Source: Chitinophaga pinensis (lineage in GTDB: Bacteria > Bacteroidota > Bacteroidia > M30B66). Taken from it: a stretch of 6,436 nucleotides of DNA. The stretch lies in contig CALQJV010000077.1 in NCBI GenBank assembly GCA_943330985.1, forward strand, positions 1 to 6,436, written 5' to 3'. Under the pieces are notes generated by a model. It made no database searches and had not been told where the DNA came from. It saw nothing but the letters and a program-made list of their open reading frames with translations. Numbering within the stretch: the first letter of the stretch is position 1; each line of letters begins with the position of its first letter. Positions 1-6,436 of the stretch are shown here, piece after piece. The translations under genes were made by a program, and so were the position numbers.

Positions 1-284
1 CCAATGGACGCTTTGTCGTAAAGCCAGTTTTGGCTGAACTCAATTCCATTACAGCCAATCATATAATGATGCATACGCTTGCTAGTCGTAATGGTGGCGA
101 GATGATTTATCCCCGCGATTTATTGAAATTGGTCGATGTTATCAATGCACGAGAAGATGTTAAACCGATGTCGCACAGTGAAGTAAATCTCAAAGAACTG
201 ATTCAATTGCCATGGATCTTCTTCATGCTCTTATTGTTTTTGGGAGCAGAATGGTTTATTAGACGAAGAAATGGTTCGTATTAA
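1..284 (+). CDS. C-terminal end of a large VWA-type inner-membrane protein (partial)
   Basis: The reading frame is open from base 3 to a TAA at 282-284 and enters from outside the window, so only about the last 93 residues are seen. An internal TTG at base 30 could be mistaken for a start, but the frame stays open upstream of it and the upstream residues (NGRFVVKPVLAEL) fit the same family. The tail holds a soluble part with an LASRNGGEMIYP stretch, then one hydrophobic segment (LPWIFFMLLLFLGAEWF), then a short basic end, RRRNGSY. From memory, this ending is typical of a conserved Bacteroidota membrane protein of about 700 residues with a von Willebrand A-like periplasmic domain and a final transmembrane helix. 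Its function is not established. The VWA domain itself lies outside the window, so the family name is inference from the tail alone. Confidence 0.8.
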   Translation, partial: NGRFVVKPVLAELNSITANHIMMHTLASRNGGEMIYPRDLLKLVDVINAREDVKPMSHSEVNLKELIQLPWIFFMLLLFLGAEWFIRRRNGSY

Positions 285-307
285 AGTCGCGAATAAAACT
301 TTCGAAC
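274..307. terminator. Possible bidirectional hairpin between convergent genes
   Basis: GTTCG (274-278) pairs with CGAAC (303-307), and AAAGT (283-287) pairs with ACTTT (298-302). This gives ten base pairs with a four-base bulge (TATT) and a ten-base loop. It spans the two overlapping stop codons of the convergent genes, which is where a shared terminator would sit. There is no T-run on either side and the stem is weak, so this is only a candidate. Confidence 0.25.
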
Positions 308-718
308 TTCTAACGGAAATGGAAGGCTGTTCACGTGTTTTTTATTTCCATTAATAAAATACTCCAATGTAGCTTGAATGCTAGCTGTTCCGCGATAGCT
401 TTCAGGGATATTAAATTGCATCGAACAGTACACCGTGTCTTTTAATGGAAACTCAAGCCACACAGCCTTAGCATCATTTCCAGTTTGAGAATACATTGCA
501 GTTTCTGCAACTGGATTCAACAATGTCCAACCATCAGGTAAATGAGCAATAAGTCGGGCAGGACCTTTTATGTCGTTGCGAACGATTTGAACATTAATAG
601 ACGTGCTAAATCCATATCGTGCTTGAGAGGCTCCATTGATTTTAATGTCGGGTTGTTGAGCCCAAACCGAACTGCCAAGAAGAAAGAAAAATGCTGTTTT
701 ACTGTTCATTAAACGCAT
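281..718 (-). CDS. Small secreted Ig-like protein of unknown function
   Basis: The product has 145 residues. A short N-terminal signal peptide (NSKTAFFFLLGSSVWAQ) points to export, with cleavage probably near AQ|Q at about residue 21. The rest is rich in beta-strand patterns: GPARLIAHLPDGWTLL, an AVWLEFPL stretch, and a C-terminal FPLEVRKF. It resembles, from memory, an unnamed Ig-like domain common in Bacteroidota envelope proteins, with a pattern of the form GFAxxxExxPxGF ... FxWxxLP ... FxxxG. There are no catalytic motifs and no lipobox. Start: ATG at 716-718 gives the longest form; a second ATG at 707-709 gives an equally good signal peptide three residues shorter. Either start lies inside the last codons of the upstream barrel gene (overlap 20 or 11 bases), which suggests translational coupling and a joint role in the envelope. 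The stop codon overlaps that of the convergent gene to its left. Confidence 0.82.
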   Translation of the reverse strand: MRLMNSKTAFFFLLGSSVWAQQPDIKINGASQARYGFSTSINVQIVRNDIKGPARLIAHLPDGWTLLNPVAETAMYSQTGNDAKAVWLEFPLKDTVYCSMQFNIPESYRGTASIQATLEYFINGNKKHVNSLPFPLEVRKFYSRL

Positions 719-2051
719 AATTCATGGCTTTAATGAGAAGTTCTTCATTGATTGAATTATCTCCATCAAATAGTTTATTTGCTGCTTGTTGCAATTCTTT
801 TAAGCTGATATAATGATCGTTGTTGCTATCAATGATTTTTAGTTCGCTTGGGAATTTTTCTCCACTGATTTCTGAACGGGACCGCCATTCGGGATGCTCT
901 TCCAAGAGTGCAATCCAGCGTTGGTAGTTTTCTTTGGGAATGTATTTGCGAACAGGAAATGGGCGTGAATTGCGGTTGATTTTCCGTAAAACCTGCACAA
1001 AATAACTGCTGGAATCTCGATAATGTTCTTTGAGCCAAGCATCACTTTGCGCAATTCCATGTTCATCAACCCAAGAACCCAAAGGGCTATCGATTTGCTT
1101 ATCTATAAAATCGGGAATTCCATCGGTATCTATATCCAACATACATCCGTTTTTATCTATGCTTGCACCTTTAGGCGTTCCGAAACATTTGTCTTTAGAA
1201 TCAACAACTCCATCTGTATCTTCGTCTTCGTTCATCAAAGCACGTAAATCGACATCCTTGTAGTTTATAAGTGAAGGGGTTTCGATCTGTTTAGGTCGTC
1301 TTGCCTTTTTAAACAAGGCATACGTCACTTTCATATTGATTTGCTGGATATTATCCCAACGGGCATTGCTCGTATTCGCATCGATATTGTCGGACTGTAG
1401 TAGCAAATTCTTCCAAGAAACTTCGATGGATGTTCTTGGTGATATACTTGCTGAAACACCTAATTCGATGGGGAAACAAATGCTTTTTTGATTCATCGCT
1501 AAGGGTGATTCGTAGGTATAATCGCGTTTTAAAAGCGGGGCTTGAGCATCGTCTCCATTTACTTCCGAAATAGCGTGAATAGTTCCGTCGCTCCAGTAAT
1601 GATAGGCAATTCCGTTTTGATCCAATAAATCGGTTTGCGTATTCGATCTCAAAGTTGAAATTCCTAGCATTGCATAGGGATTAAAACGTTTTTCCTCGTT
1701 TGTATTAAAAAGAAAGCGTCCCACAAGAACACCCGCATTTTTCATAGAACATTGGAAATTGTTTCGTGTTAAATTCGCTTGATCGTTCCAAGTTACTAAA
1801 CCGGATGAAGCATACAATGAAGCTTTCCAATAGGAATAATGAAAGTTAAATGAGACTCCAAAATTGGAATTGTTTGAGCCAAAACGACTTTCTGCTTCAT
1901 CGCCTTTGAAGCGTAAAAATCCCGATTCTGCAGAAATAGAAGTGCGTAAAATGGGCGTATTTAATTGAACAGATTCTTGCGCAATCGCAATTTCTCCGCT
2001 TAAGCAAAGCAAAGCGACTAAAAAAAAAATATGGATTTTATTGGCGATCAT
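699..2051 (-). CDS. Outer-membrane beta-barrel protein with thrombospondin-3 repeats and EF-hand-like C-terminus
   Basis: This is a 450-residue protein from the chosen start. The frame can be extended to an ATG at 2091-2093, but the ATG at 2049-2051 puts a clean signal peptide (NKIHIFFLVALLCLSGEIAIAQ) at the N-terminus, so it is preferred. Residues about 25-247 alternate polar and hydrophobic residues and end in MKVTYALF, the terminal-aromatic end of a beta-barrel; the size suits an OmpA-like eight-stranded barrel. Residues 276-317 carry two thrombospondin type 3 calcium repeats (DEDTDGVVD at 276-284 and DIDTDGIPD at 306-314), with cysteines 289 and 303 between them. In relatives this linker often precedes an OmpA peptidoglycan-binding domain; here that domain is absent. 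Instead the C-terminus has an EF-hand-like loop, DSNNDHYISLKE (408-419), then an amphipathic end containing FDGDNSINEE. Likely a calcium-stabilised outer-membrane protein; its exact role is unknown. It is co-oriented with the small secreted gene, which it overlaps. Confidence 0.88.
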   Translation of the reverse strand: MIANKIHIFFLVALLCLSGEIAIAQESVQLNTPILRTSISAESGFLRFKGDEAESRFGSNNSNFGVSFNFHYSYWKASLYASSGLVTWNDQANLTRNNFQCSMKNAGVLVGRFLFNTNEEKRFNPYAMLGISTLRSNTQTDLLDQNGIAYHYWSDGTIHAISEVNGDDAQAPLLKRDYTYESPLAMNQKSICFPIELGVSASISPRTSIEVSWKNLLLQSDNIDANTSNARWDNIQQINMKVTYALFKKARRPKQIETPSLINYKDVDLRALMNEDEDTDGVVDSKDKCFGTPKGASIDKNGCMLDIDTDGIPDFIDKQIDSPLGSWVDEHGIAQSDAWLKEHYRDSSSYFVQVLRKINRNSRPFPVRKYIPKENYQRWIALLEEHPEWRSRSEISGEKFPSELKIIDSNNDHYISLKELQQAANKLFDGDNSINEELLIKAMNYAFNEQ

Positions 2052-2107
2052 CTTTGGCGTAAAATTGCAGAAAATTCTGTACTTGCAAACCAATATTATT
2101 TAACAGA
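2052..2107. promoter_or_regulatory. Divergent promoter region between the barrel gene and the amidotransferase gene
   Basis: These 56 bases must hold the start signals of both divergent genes. For the minus-strand gene, a TTTG (complement of 2086-2089) lies 19 bases before AATTTTAC (complement of 2059-2066), which is the right spacing for a Bacteroidota -33/-7 promoter but a poor -7 match. For the plus-strand gene only an AT-rich TATTATTT (2094-2101) is seen. A dyad CAGAA-AA-TTCTG sits at 2068-2079, flanked by TTGCA (2065-2069) and TTGCAA (2083-2088), and could bind a regulator. No Shine-Dalgarno sequence is present, as usual for the phylum. Confidence 0.3.
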
Positions 2108-2692
2108 ATGAATCTGCCTATTTTATTGATCGATAATTTCGATTCTTTCACATACAATTTGGTTCATTTACTTGAAGAAATTCATGGTGAAAGGCCTAGA
2201 ACCATGCGTGTTGATGCAATTCAAGATTCCGATATTATAGAATCTGCTGCCGTGGTTATTTCCCCTGGTCCGGGCTTGCCCGAGGAAATGTCTTCTCTCA
2301 TGCATTGGGTAGATTTGGCTATTCAACACAAACCAACATTGGGCGTTTGCTTGGGTCATCAAGCAATTACGATGGCATTGGGTGGTTCACTTCTCCAACT
2401 AAATGAAGTATATCATGGAGTTGCTCGTAAAGGAATTATTACTTCTAAATTGCCTATGTACGAAGGTGTTTCGGATGAATTTGATGCGGGTAGTTATCAT
2501 TCTTGGACGGCGAACACAGCCACATTTCCGAATGATTTACTCATCACGGCTCAAGATTCTCAGGGAGAAATCCTCTCATTTATTCATCCCAATAAACCCG
2601 TTTGGGGGCTGCAATATCATCCGGAATCCATTCTTACACCCGATGGTCAGCAAATCGTTCAGAATTGGTTTCGTCATTGGCAAAAGCAATGA
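2108..2692 (+). CDS. trpG/pabA: Anthranilate / aminodeoxychorismate synthase glutamine amidotransferase subunit
   Basis: The product is a 194-residue class I glutamine amidotransferase, the normal length for a stand-alone TrpG/PabA. It hydrolyses glutamine and passes ammonia to a chorismate-binding partner (TrpE or PabB), feeding tryptophan or folate synthesis in the cytoplasm. Visible motifs are the N-terminal LLIDNFDSFTYNLVH, the oxyanion-strand SPGPGLP (52-58), the nucleophile elbow GVCLGHQ with Cys81, and YHPES with His171 and Glu173, completing the Cys-His-Glu triad. The family's RYHS segment reads SYHSW here, with Ser129 in place of the usual Arg. No trpE, trpD, pabB or pabC is adjacent, so the window cannot say which pathway it serves; in many bacteria one subunit serves both. 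The start ATG follows 56 bases of divergent intergenic DNA. The stop is TGA at 2690-2692, and 107 bases separate it from the next gene. Confidence 0.95.
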   Translation: MNLPILLIDNFDSFTYNLVHLLEEIHGERPRTMRVDAIQDSDIIESAAVVISPGPGLPEEMSSLMHWVDLAIQHKPTLGVCLGHQAITMALGGSLLQLNEVYHGVARKGIITSKLPMYEGVSDEFDAGSYHSWTANTATFPNDLLITAQDSQGEILSFIHPNKPVWGLQYHPESILTPDGQQIVQNWFRHWQKQ

Positions 2693-2712
2693 TGTTAATA
2701 ACATTGCATGTT
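2692..2712 (+). other. Overlapping alternative hairpins after the amidotransferase stop
   Basis: ATGTTA-A-TAACAT (2692-2704) is a perfect 6-base palindrome beginning at the last base of the stop codon. AACAT-TGC-ATGTT (2700-2712) reuses its right arm, so the two stems exclude each other. There is no following T-run, which argues against a classic terminator. It may be chance in AT-rich DNA. Confidence 0.25.
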
Positions 2713-2744
2713 GGTAAATGACTAAAGTTTTGAATTGCAAATCG

Positions 2745-2774
2745 TTTAAAGTTGAAAACAACCTCTTATTTTCG
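2745..2774 (+). promoter_or_regulatory. Candidate promoter of the OmpA-family gene
   Basis: TATTTTCG at 2767-2774 matches the Bacteroidota -7 pattern TAnnTTTG at all but one of the fixed positions. TTTA at 2745-2748, 18 bases upstream, is one base from the TTTG -33 element and close to normal spacing. The start codon lies 25 bases after the -7 box, leaving a short A-rich leader without a Shine-Dalgarno sequence, as is usual for the phylum. Confidence 0.4.
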
Positions 2775-2799
2775 TGATTAATAAATCAACAATGCTCGA

Positions 2800-5325
2800 A
2801 TGAAATACGCTACTTTTCAACGCATTTTCCGCTTCTTATTTGTTCTTAGTATTCTCAGTATTTCGTTCAAGTTAAGCGGACAAATAAGCAATGTTGAATT
2901 TAAGTCAAAGAATTTCCCAACAAAGGAAGCCGAATTTAAAAAAGCGGATGACGCATTAAAGAAGGGCGATTATTTTTTTCTTCGGGGTCCTGTTTATTTT
3001 CAACAGGCACTCGAAAATTACCTAATTGCTCAAGATTTCAATCCAGACAATGCCGATTTAAATCACCAAATAGGATTGTGTTATCTCAATTTACAAGTCG
3101 ATCGTTTAAAATCATTGCCCTATTTAGAAAGAGCGCGTATGCTGAATGTCGATTTGGGAATCGATTTTTTATTTTCTCTCGGGAATGCATATCAATACAA
3201 TTTGGAATTCAACAAAGCCATTCGGGTTTATGAAACTTATATTGATGCATTAAAAGCGAATTCTGATGAGAAGAAAATTGCCAAAGCAGAAAAATCAATC
3301 GTTGAATGTAAATCGGGAATTGAACTTTTGAAAAAACCTGTGCCTGTGCGCATCGACAATCTTGGTCCTGGAGTGAATAGTAAATTCCCCGATTATGCTC
3401 CTGTATTTTCTGAAGATGAAAGCAAACTTATATTCACATCGCGCAGAGAGAATACAACCGGAGGAATGGTGGATGCGGAAGATTCTTTGTTCTACGAAGA
3501 CATCTATATAACCTATAAAATTGATAGCGATTGGGCACCTGCAAAAAATATTGGGAAGCCCATCAATGAAGACGATCATGATGCCAGCATCAACCTTTCG
3601 GCCGATGGTAAAAAACTACTCATATATAGAACAAGCAATGGAGGCGATATTTTTGAATCTACCTTAACCGGAATTACTTGGTCAATCCCAATCCCAATAA
3701 AGGAAATTAATACACGCGGGTATGAGAATCATGCAACCTATTCACCTGATGGAAAGTATCTTTTCTTTATTTCGATCCGTAAAGATTCGAGTGGTTTTGG
3801 TGGGAAAGATATTTACATTGCCGATTTGGATGGACAAGGAAATGCCTTCAATATTCGAAATGCGGGAAATGTAATTAATTCGGCATACGACGAAGACGGC
3901 GTTTATTTTCATCCCGATGGAAAAACCGTTTATTTTTCTTCCAAAGGATTCAATTCAATGGGTGGATTCGATGTGTTTAAAACTACATGGGAAAACGATC
4001 GATTCAGTGCACCTGTAAATATGGGGTATCCGATCAATTCGCCGGAGGATGATGTGTTTTTTATCATCACCAAAAATGGGAAGAGTGCTTATTTTTCTTC
4101 ATACAGAGAAGAGGGTTATGGCGACAAGGATATTTATGTTATGAATTTTTTAGAAGAAGCTGAATTGCTAAGCTCTTTGAAATTAAGCATTCGCGATACA
4201 AGTTCTCAAAAACCAATTTTGGCTATTATCAGCATTCGAGATGCGGCTTCGGGGGAGTTGATTATTGAAAAACAAACGGAAAACGGTGATGTTTCTGCAA
4301 ATTTACCTGTTGGGAAGTCATACGAAATTCAAGTAAATGCAAACCGATACGCTCCATTTTCTGAAATTGTAGACCTTCCTTTGGATGCTGCAAATCAGGT
4401 AGTTTTGCGTATGGTCGAAATGAGCCGATTCGCTCAAACAAAAGTTTCAGGGACTGTTAATGATCGATCTTCTAAGATTCCACTAATTTGTCAACTTGAC
4501 TTTATGGATTCAGCAACAATGGAAATTGTTAAATCATGTACGTCGGATAAAAATGGAGATTACAAAACCACATTGCCTCCTGGAAGAATCTATGCGGTTC
4601 AAATTAAAGCGGTCGATTACGCATTTTTTACCGACACACTAAATGTGCGTGTTTCAAAATCAGATCAGGATATTAAAAAATCATTCGAGCTTAATCGTCT
4701 CGAAAATGCTCAGGTTTCGGTCTTGAAAGGACGAATTTATGATGCTGTAACTGGCGAGGATTTAACCGCTCAAATTGATCTGTCGGAATTTGGTGGGCAA
4801 CCCGTTTTAATGTATTACAAGCCCGGAAAATACGATTGTATTGTGCACAGCGGGGCCACCTTGAATTTGTCGGTTCAATTGAATGGTTATTTGAATTATT
4901 CTGAACAAATAAATATTCCAGAAAGTAAAATCCGTCAGGAAATTGTGCATGATATTGCTTTGGTTCGTGCTGAAAAAGGTGCTAAGATTGTGTTAAATAA
5001 CATATTCTTCGATTTCAATAAATCTACTTTGCGACCAACTTCCTATAAAGCACTCAATACATTAATCACTATGTTAAAACAATATCCAGCAATGGTTGTT
5101 GAGATTTCGGGGCATACCGATAACGTTGGAAGCATGGATTACAACCAAAAACTAAGTGAAAATAGAACCAATGTAGTGCGCGATTACTTGGTTCGAAATG
5201 GCATTAATCCGAAAAATATCTCGGCCTTTGGTAGGTCTTTCCGTCAGCCAATAGCAAGCAACGATAACGAACAAGGGCGTCAAATGAATCGTCGAACTGA
5301 ATTCAAAATAGTTCGTATGAATTAA
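2800..5325 (+). CDS. OmpA-family envelope protein with TPR, five-bladed propeller and carboxypeptidase-regulatory-like domains (PorE-like architecture)
   Basis: This is an 841-residue exported protein. Residues 1-28 form a signal peptide ending KLSGQ, with no cysteine, so it is not an obvious lipoprotein. Residues about 47-177 look like TPR helices. Residues about 190-450 hold five WD40/PD40-like blades, recognisable from repeats such as [14 protein letters not shown] (from 199), [24 protein letters not shown] (from 312), [14 protein letters not shown] (from 368) and [15 protein letters not shown] (from about 419). Three carboxypeptidase-regulatory-like beta folds follow at about 458-541, 547-634 and 641-725. 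The OmpA C-terminal domain starts near 733 ([12 protein letters not shown]) and has GHTDN (771-775) and LSENR (785-789); Asp774 and Arg789 stand in the positions known to bind the diaminopimelate of peptidoglycan. The domain order is that of PorE, a peptidoglycan-linked component of the type IX secretion system, but PorE is a lipoprotein and Bacteroidota encode several paralogues, so the PorE role is not assigned. Its own promoter is likely, given the 107-base gap upstream. Confidence 0.95.
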   Translation: MKYATFQRIFRFLFVLSILSISFKLSGQISNVEFKSKNFPTKEAEFKKADDALKKGDYFFLRGPVYFQQALENYLIAQDFNPDNADLNHQIGLCYLNLQVDRLKSLPYLERARMLNVDLGIDFLFSLGNAYQYNLEFNKAIRVYETYIDALKANSDEKKIAKAEKSIVECKSGIELLKKPVPVRIDNLGPGVNSKFPDYAPVFSEDESKLIFTSRRENTTGGMVDAEDSLFYEDIYITYKIDSDWAPAKNIGKPINEDDHDASINLSADGKKLLIYRTSNGGDIFESTLTGITWSIPIPIKEINTRGYENHATYSPDGKYLFFISIRKDSSGFGGKDIYIADLDGQGNAFNIRNAGNVINSAYDEDGVYFHPDGKTVYFSSKGFNSMGGFDVFKTTWENDRFSAPVNMGYPINSPEDDVFFIITKNGKSAYFSSYREEGYGDKDIYVMNFLEEAELLSSLKLSIRDTSSQKPILAIISIRDAASGELIIEKQTENGDVSANLPVGKSYEIQVNANRYAPFSEIVDLPLDAANQVVLRMVEMSRFAQTKVSGTVNDRSSKIPLICQLDFMDSATMEIVKSCTSDKNGDYKTTLPPGRIYAVQIKAVDYAFFTDTLNVRVSKSDQDIKKSFELNRLENAQVSVLKGRIYDAVTGEDLTAQIDLSEFGGQPVLMYYKPGKYDCIVHSGATLNLSVQLNGYLNYSEQINIPESKIRQEIVHDIALVRAEKGAKIVLNNIFFDFNKSTLRPTSYKALNTLITMLKQYPAMVVEISGHTDNVGSMDYNQKLSENRTNVVRDYLVRNGINPKNISAFGRSFRQPIASNDNEQGRQMNRRTEFKIVRMN

Positions 5326-5340
5326 GCCGTTTGCTTTTCC

Positions 5341-5348
5341 TATTTTTG
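5341..5348 (+). promoter_or_regulatory. Candidate -7 box of prfC promoter
   Basis: TATTTTTG, followed by CGGCCC, fits the Bacteroidota -7 consensus TAnnTTTG exactly. It lies in the 31-base gap between the OmpA-family stop and the prfC start. Transcription would begin only a few bases before the ATG at 5357, giving a nearly leaderless mRNA. No convincing TTTG -33 element is found at 19-21 bases upstream, where the OmpA-family gene's last codons lie. Confidence 0.5.
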
Positions 5349-5356
5349 CGGCCCTT

Positions 5357-6436
5357 ATGAGTACAATTCAAGAAGAGATTGGCAAGCGTAGAACGTTTGC
5401 AATTATTTCCCACCCCGATGCGGGAAAGACTACACTGACAGAGAAATTGCTGCTTTTTGGAGGAGCTATTCAAACAGCTGGTGCAGTAAAATCGAACAAG
5501 ATAAAAAACACGGCAGCATCCGATTTCATGGAAATTGAGAAGCAACGTGGAATTTCGGTTGCCACTTCGGTCATGAATTTCAAATACCGCGATGTATTAA
5601 TTAATCTGCTCGATACTCCCGGTCACAAGGATTTTGCGGAAGATACTTACCGAACCTTAACAGCAGTAGACAGTGTAATTCTTGTTGTTGATTGCGTTAA
5701 GGGAGTTGAGGAACAAACCGAGAAACTCATGGAAGTTTGTCGCATGCGCGATACGCCCGTAATTGTCTTCATTAACAAGATGGATCGTGAAGGTCAGAAT
5801 CCCTTCGATTTGTTGGATGAATTGGAAAGTAAGCTTCGCATCAAGGTGCGTCCATTAAGTTGGCCAATTAGCATTGGAGCCACGTTTAAGGGTGTTTATA
5901 ATATTTTCGATGGGAGTTTAAATTTGTTCAATGCCAATAAAACCAAAATCGAAGAAGATATTCTCACCATCAAAAGTTTGACAGATCCTTTATTGGAGGA
6001 AATCGTTGGTAAAAAAGATGCAGATCAATTGCGTCAGGATATTGAATTGATTGAAGGTGTTTACGATCCTTTCGATAACAATCGTTTTCGCGAAGGGCAT
6101 ATTGCACCCGTATTTTTCGGTTCGGCAATCAATAATTTTGGCGTACGCGAATTGCTCGATACTTTCATTCGTTTAGCACCAGCGCCGAGAAGTAGGGAAT
6201 CTGATACCCGCGTTGTTGCACCTGATGAAAATAAATTCAGCGGTTTCGTATTTAAAATTCATGCGAACATCGATCCTCGTCACCGCGACCGAATTGCGTT
6301 TTTGCGCGTTTGTTCAGGTAAATTCGAACGAAATAAGTTCTTTCATCACGTACGATTGAACAAGGATTACAAATTCAGTTCACCTGCCACCTTTATGGCG
6401 CAGGAGAAAAACATCATTGAAGAAGCTTGGCCAGGC
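5357..6436 (+). CDS. prfC: Peptide chain release factor 3 (partial, C-terminus beyond window)
   Basis: The first 360 residues of RF3 are present, against about 530 in the family; the frame is open to the last base. RF3 is a cytoplasmic translational GTPase that drives release factors 1 and 2 off the ribosome after peptide release. GTPase motifs are intact: P-loop SHPDAGKT (18-25), switch I QRGIS (63-67), G3 DTPGH (86-90) with the catalytic-position His90, G4 NKMD (140-143), and G5 GSA (255-257). The N-terminal [17 protein letters not shown] and the [11 protein letters not shown] segment distinguish RF3 from EF-G. Domain 2 starts around residue 285 ([19 protein letters not shown]) and is incomplete. 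The start ATG follows a strong -7 box with almost no leader, and no upstream in-frame alternative fits the family. Transcription is probably independent of the upstream gene, though read-through is possible across only 31 bases. Confidence 0.97.
   Translation, partial: MSTIQEEIGKRRTFAIISHPDAGKTTLTEKLLLFGGAIQTAGAVKSNKIKNTAASDFMEIEKQRGISVATSVMNFKYRDVLINLLDTPGHKDFAEDTYRTLTAVDSVILVVDCVKGVEEQTEKLMEVCRMRDTPVIVFINKMDREGQNPFDLLDELESKLRIKVRPLSWPISIGATFKGVYNIFDGSLNLFNANKTKIEEDILTIKSLTDPLLEEIVGKKDADQLRQDIELIEGVYDPFDNNRFREGHIAPVFFGSAINNFGVRELLDTFIRLAPAPRSRESDTRVVAPDENKFSGFVFKIHANIDPRHRDRIAFLRVCSGKFERNKFFHHVRLNKDYKFSSPATFMAQEKNIIEEAWPG

Noticed and set aside
30..284. Reading the first gene as a complete 84-residue protein with a TTG start at base 30
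   Set aside because: The frame stays open to the window edge and the residues before base 30 fit the same protein family, so this is the tail of a longer gene.
1023..1263. Two overlapping plus-strand ORFs antisense to the TSP3 region
   Set aside because: They are low-complexity shadows of the barrel gene with no recognisable domain and no start signals.
2052..2093. N-terminal extension of the barrel protein to the ATG at 2091-2093
   Set aside because: The extra 14 residues would push the signal peptide inward and would consume most of the divergent promoter region; the ATG at 2049-2051 gives a normal signal peptide.
2403..2717. Plus-strand ORF in another frame of the amidotransferase gene
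   Set aside because: The overlapping frame encodes intact catalytic motifs of TrpG/PabA; this frame shows no coding character.
2693..2799. Possible small RNA or small gene in the 107-base gap
   Set aside because: Only short AT-rich hairpins and a promoter-like pair are seen; no strong terminator and no convincing ORF.
3295..3579. Minus-strand ORF inside the propeller region of the OmpA-family gene
   Set aside because: It is a shadow of a well-supported gene and has no signal or family resemblance.
5303..5545. Minus-strand ORF across the OmpA-family/prfC junction
   Set aside because: It lies opposite the RF3 P-loop coding region and has no domain; chance open frame.

Overview
The window reads as chromosomal DNA of a Bacteroidota bacterium, probably a flavobacterial or sphingobacterial lineage. 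The DNA is AT-rich, genes lack Shine-Dalgarno sequences, and a TAnnTTTG-type -7 box precedes prfC. The envelope proteins are of kinds typical of that phylum: a VWA-type membrane protein tail, a beta-barrel with thrombospondin-3 repeats, and a TPR/beta-propeller/OmpA protein. No phage, insertion sequence, CRISPR array, tRNA or rRNA is visible. Coding density is very high and no gene-free stretch exceeds about 110 bases.

Layout. Bases 1-284 (+) hold the C-terminal end of a large membrane protein. It converges on a minus-strand pair, and the two stop codons overlap within one TTAA. The minus-strand pair (281-2051) encodes an outer-membrane barrel protein with calcium-binding type repeats and an EF-hand-like end, then a small secreted Ig-like protein whose start overlaps the barrel gene's stop. 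From a 56-base divergent intergenic region, a plus-strand gene for a glutamine amidotransferase subunit (TrpG/PabA) runs the other way (2108-2692). After a 107-base gap comes an 841-residue envelope protein (2800-5325) with TPR, five propeller blades, three carboxypeptidase-regulatory-like folds and an OmpA peptidoglycan-binding domain. This is the domain order of PorE of the type IX secretion system, but without a lipobox. Thirty-one bases later prfC (release factor 3) begins and runs off the window with 360 of about 530 residues present.

How the genes work together. Three complete genes, plus the partial one at the left edge, concern the cell envelope. The barrel/Ig-like pair looks like one transcriptional and translational unit. 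The OmpA-type protein probably anchors an outer-membrane or periplasmic assembly to peptidoglycan. The amidotransferase supplies ammonia for anthranilate or aminodeoxychorismate synthesis, and prfC acts in translation termination; neither has an evident functional link to the envelope genes. The region is mostly ordinary accessory-envelope plus housekeeping sequence. The items most worth a second look are the PorE-like protein and the barrel/TSP3/EF-hand protein with its overlapping small partner. I see no clear evidence of a wholly new system.
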